Shown here piece by piece: positions 61,093 through 64,000 of a DNA stretch of 64,000 bases. A model generated the notes under the pieces. It was given only the letters and a program-made list of their open reading frames with translations, did not search any database and was not told the origin of the DNA. The stretch spans positions 62,001 to 126,000 of the forward strand of contig NZ_JBPDIH010000007.1 in assembly GCF_052030545.1 (NCBI RefSeq). The letters run 5' to 3'. Within the stretch, counting starts at the first letter, position 1. Each line of letters starts with the position of its first letter. The translations under genes were made by a program, and so were the position numbers. The stretch comes from CANMXU01 sp052030545. Its GTDB lineage: Bacteria > Pseudomonadota > Gammaproteobacteria > Enterobacterales > Alteromonadaceae.

Positions 61093-62318
61093 TGAATCGT
61101 GTTGTTGTTACTGGTATGTCAGCAATTACCGCTCTTGGCCAAGATTGGGAGACATTTCAACAAGCGTTAAAATCTGGTCAAAATGCTGTTGTGACTATGG
61201 ATGAATGGGACTTTGTTGAAGGGGTAAATACGCGCTTGGCGGCACCGGTTCCTGACTTTGAAAAACCTAAGCATTATAAGCGCCAAAAAGTACGTTCAAT
61301 GGGACGCGTATCGTTAATGTCTACATTGGCAACTGAACGAGCACTTACACAAGCTAACTTACTAGATGCACCTTGTTTAACTGATGGCTCTACCGGTATA
61401 GCTTATGGTTCTTCAACGGGCTCTACTACGCCTATTGTTCCTTTTGGAAATCTGCTTCAAACCGGCGAAATGAAAGGTGTTACGGCCACTAGCTATATTC
61501 AAATGATGGCACATACCACAGCGGTTAATGTCGGGGTGTTTTTTGAACTTAAAGGTCGCACGATTACTACTAGCTCGGCGTGTACTTCTGGCTCGCAAGG
61601 TATAGGTTATGCCTACGAGGCAATTAAATACGGTAAACAAAAAGTCATGGTGGCAGGTGGTGCCGAAGAGCTATGTGTAACGGTGGCGGCCGTATTTGAT
61701 ACCTTATTTGCGACCAGTACAAAAAATGATTCGCCCAAATCAACCCCTCGCCCTTTTGAAAAAGATCGTGATGGCTTAGTCATAGGTGAGGGCGCTTGTA
61801 CGTTTATACTTGAAGATTTAGCCCATGCTCAGGCACGAGGCGCGACTATTTTGGCTGAAATTGTTGGCTTTGGCACAAACGCAGATGGCGTACATGTCAC
61901 CCAACCAACCAAAGAAACCATGGCAGCGTCTATGCGACTTGCTTTAGACGATGCAAATTTGTCAGCAGACAATATTGGTTATGTAAATGCTCATGGCACT
62001 GCCACTGAACGTGGCGATATTGCTGAAACCAATGCTACTGAAGAAGTTTTAGGTAATGTTCCAATCAGCTCTCTTAAAAGTTATTTAGGTCATACCTTAG
62101 GTGCTTGTGGTGCCATAGAGGCTTGGGCGTCGATTAATATGATGAATGAGCATTGGTTTGCACCAACACTCAATTTAGATGTTATTGATGAAAACTGTGG
62201 CAATCTCGATTATATCCGCAAGGAAGGGCGAGCAATCGATACCGACTATGTGATGAGTAATAATTTTGCTTTTGGCGGTATTAATACATCACTTATCTTT
62301 AAGCGGTGGCGGAACTAG
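61092..62318 (+). CDS. Beta-ketoacyl-ACP synthase 2 of the aryl polyene cluster
   Basis: 408 residues, FabF-type. Catalytic Cys164 in 'TTSSACTSGSQG', His in 'NAHGTATERGD' and 'LGHTLGACGAIE'. The two ketosynthases of the cluster and the chain length factor at 46208 probably divide initiation and elongation (compare ApeO and ApeR); which is which cannot be settled here. It overlaps the reductase gene by 1 bp. Confidence 0.92.
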   Translation: MNRVVVTGMSAITALGQDWETFQQALKSGQNAVVTMDEWDFVEGVNTRLAAPVPDFEKPKHYKRQKVRSMGRVSLMSTLATERALTQANLLDAPCLTDGSTGIAYGSSTGSTTPIVPFGNLLQTGEMKGVTATSYIQMMAHTTAVNVGVFFELKGRTITTSSACTSGSQGIGYAYEAIKYGKQKVMVAGGAEELCVTVAAVFDTLFATSTKNDSPKSTPRPFEKDRDGLVIGEGACTFILEDLAHAQARGATILAEIVGFGTNADGVHVTQPTKETMAASMRLALDDANLSADNIGYVNAHGTATERGDIAETNATEEVLGNVPISSLKSYLGHTLGACGAIEAWASINMMNEHWFAPTLNLDVIDENCGNLDYIRKEGRAIDTDYVMSNNFAFGGINTSLIFKRWRN

Positions 62319-62321
62319 TTC

Positions 62322-63134
62322 ATGAAAATACAGGGATGTATCGCTTTTTTTATTTTCGTTTTGTTATCTTTTAGCGCTAAATCGGAAAATTCAGAGCGAA
62401 TTTTCGAATACGGTATTGGCACTTTTGCGTTTAGTTTACCTGAATATGCCGGTGCAAAAGATACCAAAAACTATATTGTGCCGCTGCCTTACTTTTACTA
62501 CCAAGATAAGACTAATAAAGTTGATAGAGAAGGATTGATAAGCAGTTTATGGCAAGTTGAAAATTGGTATCTAGATTTTTCTGCCTCAGCCCAAATACCT
62601 GTAAACAGCGACGATATCGATATTCGAACCGACATGCCAGATATTGATTGGACCTTTCAAGCTGGCCCTGCACTCAAGTATTACTTTTACGGCAAACCGC
62701 GAGATGATGACAAAACTTTTGTCTCATTTTATACACGTAAAGCCATAACGACTGATTTTAGCTACCTAGATGACGCGGGTTGGCAATATGGTTTAATCGT
62801 TTCTTCTCAACGTGCTTTTTCTAATTGGTTTGGTGGTAAATTAAAGTGGCAAAATAGAGCTTCAGTTAACTTTGCCTCGACTAAATTTCATCAATTATAT
62901 TATGATGTTGAGAAAGCTTATAGCACAGAAGAACGCTCTGAATTTAAGTCGTCTTCTGGCTATCATAGTAGTACCCTATCTAGCGGTTTAACCTATCGAA
63001 AAGGTCGTTTGTGGCTAGCCGGCTTTGTATTGTACCGGAATATGAGTGGGACAAAAAACGAAGCAAGTGCGCTAATACAAAAGAGAGAAAATTTTTCGGC
63101 TGGCTTGGGCGTCGCGTGGATTATTAATCAATAA
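62322..63134 (+). CDS. MipA/OmpV-like outer membrane protein
   Basis: 270 residues, with a signal peptide ('AFFIFVLLSFSAKSE') and a barrel pattern: 'FAFSLPEYAGAKDTKNYIVPLPYFYYQ', 'WQVENWYLDFSASAQIP', and 'FSAGLGVAWIIN' at the end. This resembles the MipA/OmpV family. It starts 4 bp after the ketosynthase gene, so it is probably part of the cluster's operon and may act in outer membrane placement of the pigment. Its role is not established. Confidence 0.72.
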   Translation: MKIQGCIAFFIFVLLSFSAKSENSERIFEYGIGTFAFSLPEYAGAKDTKNYIVPLPYFYYQDKTNKVDREGLISSLWQVENWYLDFSASAQIPVNSDDIDIRTDMPDIDWTFQAGPALKYYFYGKPRDDDKTFVSFYTRKAITTDFSYLDDAGWQYGLIVSSQRAFSNWFGGKLKWQNRASVNFASTKFHQLYYDVEKAYSTEERSEFKSSSGYHSSTLSSGLTYRKGRLWLAGFVLYRNMSGTKNEASALIQKRENFSAGLGVAWIINQ

Positions 63135-63202
63135 AAACTCATATAACAAATTAGTTATATGCAAAATAATTATTTATCAATGCACAATAAAAGGAAGAAA
63201 AA

Positions 63203-63835
63203 ATGAAGCATTATTTAAAACTCGTCGGTATTATTTCAATACTTATCTTAAGTGGTTGTAGTGCAACGGGGAAGTACTCTAATCCCGTTGTTGAAACCAA
63301 TAGTAGTATCGTTAAAAGTGATAAAGCCGCGATTGTATTTTTAAGGGCGTCGAGCTTTGGTGGTGCAATAACATCGCCACTAGTCAAAGTGGATGACAAA
63401 GGAAAAAGTGAAATTGTCGGCATTTTAGGACCAAAAGAAAAAATGGTTGAATATGTAGAGCCTGGTGAACATATGTTTATGATCATTGGTGAAAATGCTG
63501 ACTTTATGAAAGCACACGTTGAAGCTGGCAAAGTGTATTACAGTATAATCAGACCAAGAATGGGCGTATGGAAAGCTCGATTTGCATTAACGCCTTTTAA
63601 GCAAATTTCAGAAAGTAAAGATTTTGATGTTAATGGTGAAAAGCTGAAAAAGTGGCTTAAAGAGTCTTCGATGACAGAGCCAAATGAGCAAGTATTTGCA
63701 TGGCATTCTAGCAAATCTGGCGAGTTGTTAGACATGTTTAATGAATATAGCCCTATTTGGCACAACAAAGATCAAAGCAAGCGTGACTCGGTAACTTTAC
63801 AAGTTGACGATGGCTTAACAAAAGCTATCCAGTAA
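63203..63835 (+). CDS. Lipoprotein with DUF2846-like domain
   Basis: 210 residues with a lipobox ('SILILSGCSATGKY') and 'KAAIVFLRASSFGGA', 'VEPGEHMFMIIGENADFMKAHVEAGKVYY', a pattern common in small DUF2846-type lipoproteins. The C-terminal third is charged. It is 68 bp behind the MipA-like gene, with its own ribosome-binding site and terminator. Function unknown. Confidence 0.65.
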   Translation: MKHYLKLVGIISILILSGCSATGKYSNPVVETNSSIVKSDKAAIVFLRASSFGGAITSPLVKVDDKGKSEIVGILGPKEKMVEYVEPGEHMFMIIGENADFMKAHVEAGKVYYSIIRPRMGVWKARFALTPFKQISESKDFDVNGEKLKKWLKESSMTEPNEQVFAWHSSKSGELLDMFNEYSPIWHNKDQSKRDSVTLQVDDGLTKAIQ

Positions 63836-63840
63836 CTAAC

Positions 63841-63868
63841 AAAAAGAGCCCAACAGGGCTCTTTTTTA
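63841..63868 (+). terminator. Terminator after the last lipoprotein gene
   Basis: AAAAAGAGCCC-aaca-GGGCTCTTTTTT: an 11-bp stem ending in a T run, usable from both sides. Confidence 0.92.
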
Positions 63869-63895
63869 TGTAAAAATCAATTAGAGTTTATGGCA

Positions 63896-64000
63896 TTATT
63901 TTGCCATAAGTAGGTTTCTTTCAATTTCTTGCTCTAACAGCATTATCCACTTATTGTAATTTCTATGAATGCCTTGTTTTTCACTATCGTAATCTAAGTT
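63896..64000 (-). CDS. C-terminal end of an unidentified minus-strand gene
   Basis: An open frame enters from the right edge and stops at 63896-63898. The last 34 residues include 'EKQGIHRNYNKWIMLLEQEI' and end in 'LLMAK', helical in character. It is convergent with the lipoprotein gene and shares its bidirectional terminator. No family is recognised from this fragment, and it could be a chance frame. Confidence 0.35.
   Translation of the reverse strand, partial: NLDYDSEKQGIHRNYNKWIMLLEQEIERNLLMAK

Noticed and set aside
46208..62318. Flexirubin or plain fatty acid synthesis cluster
   Set aside because: Lyase, chain length factor, MMPL, LolA-like and DUF3261 genes together in a gammaproteobacterium fit an aryl polyene cluster; flexirubin clusters are typical of Bacteroidetes and carry additional resorcinol genes not seen here.
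1..64000. tRNA, rRNA or insertion sequence genes
   Set aside because: No cloverleaf, rRNA segment or transposase was recognised by eye on either strand; a covariance-model scan could still find a short RNA.

Overview
The window is chromosomal DNA from a marine gammaproteobacterium of the Alteromonadales, most likely Colwelliaceae (Colwellia/Thalassotalea-like). This placement is inference from AT-rich DNA, the bifunctional TyrA and PheA, the rpsP-rimM-trmD-rplS and lgt-thyA gene orders, a PEP-CTERM/PrsT pair, MsrPQ, and an aryl polyene cluster. No rRNA, tRNA, transposase or integrase gene was seen.

Layout. 1-8 kb: the tail of a PAS/DUF438-type protein, recA under a LexA box, a periplasmic binding protein, and a metA-metH operon behind a tandem MetJ-like operator. 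8-10 kb: the ribosomal/tRNA-modification operon rpsP-rimM-trmD-rplS. 10-19 kb: a second binding protein, aroF and tyrA, small envelope proteins, and pheA with a complete attenuator (a leader peptide with 7 Phe in 17 residues, plus a terminator). 19-26 kb: a penicillin-acylase-type hydrolase, a PEP-CTERM GEVED protein and PrsT. 26-39 kb: DUF2058, glutaredoxin, msrPQ, a pair of amidohydrolases (the second without the HxH metal motif), a sugar-phosphate mutarotase, mutH, rppH, ptsP, lgt and thyA.

38.7-44.2 kb is an accessory insertion at the 3' end of thyA. It holds a HlyD-type adaptor, a 59-residue double-glycine-leader peptide (candidate microcin), a CxxC/CxxC membrane protein (candidate immunity protein), a relic of a second HlyD gene and a C39-peptidase ABC exporter. 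It is closed by a second, truncated copy of the last 287 bp of thyA, which differs from the first at 8 positions, all third codon positions. This is the best candidate for an undescribed system in the window.

44.3-46 kb: napGH without the rest of nap, behind a perfect FNR box. 46.2-62.3 kb: a single-direction, tightly packed aryl polyene pigment cluster. It has two ketosynthases, a chain-length-factor-like protein, two carrier proteins, a ketoreductase, two dehydratases, an aromatic amino acid lyase, an acyl-ACP synthetase, acyl- and glycosyltransferases, and LolA/MMPL export parts. No methyltransferase is visible. The window ends with a MipA/OmpV-like outer membrane protein, a lipoprotein and the C-terminal end of a minus-strand gene.

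The non-coding DNA is also structured. There are four palindromic MITE-like elements. Three copies of a paired-hairpin motif have invariant apices (CATGGATG and GCAGGAGCA-like) but different self-complementary stems. Three degenerate 7-bp-period arrays each fill the gap between two convergent genes from stop codon to stop codon.
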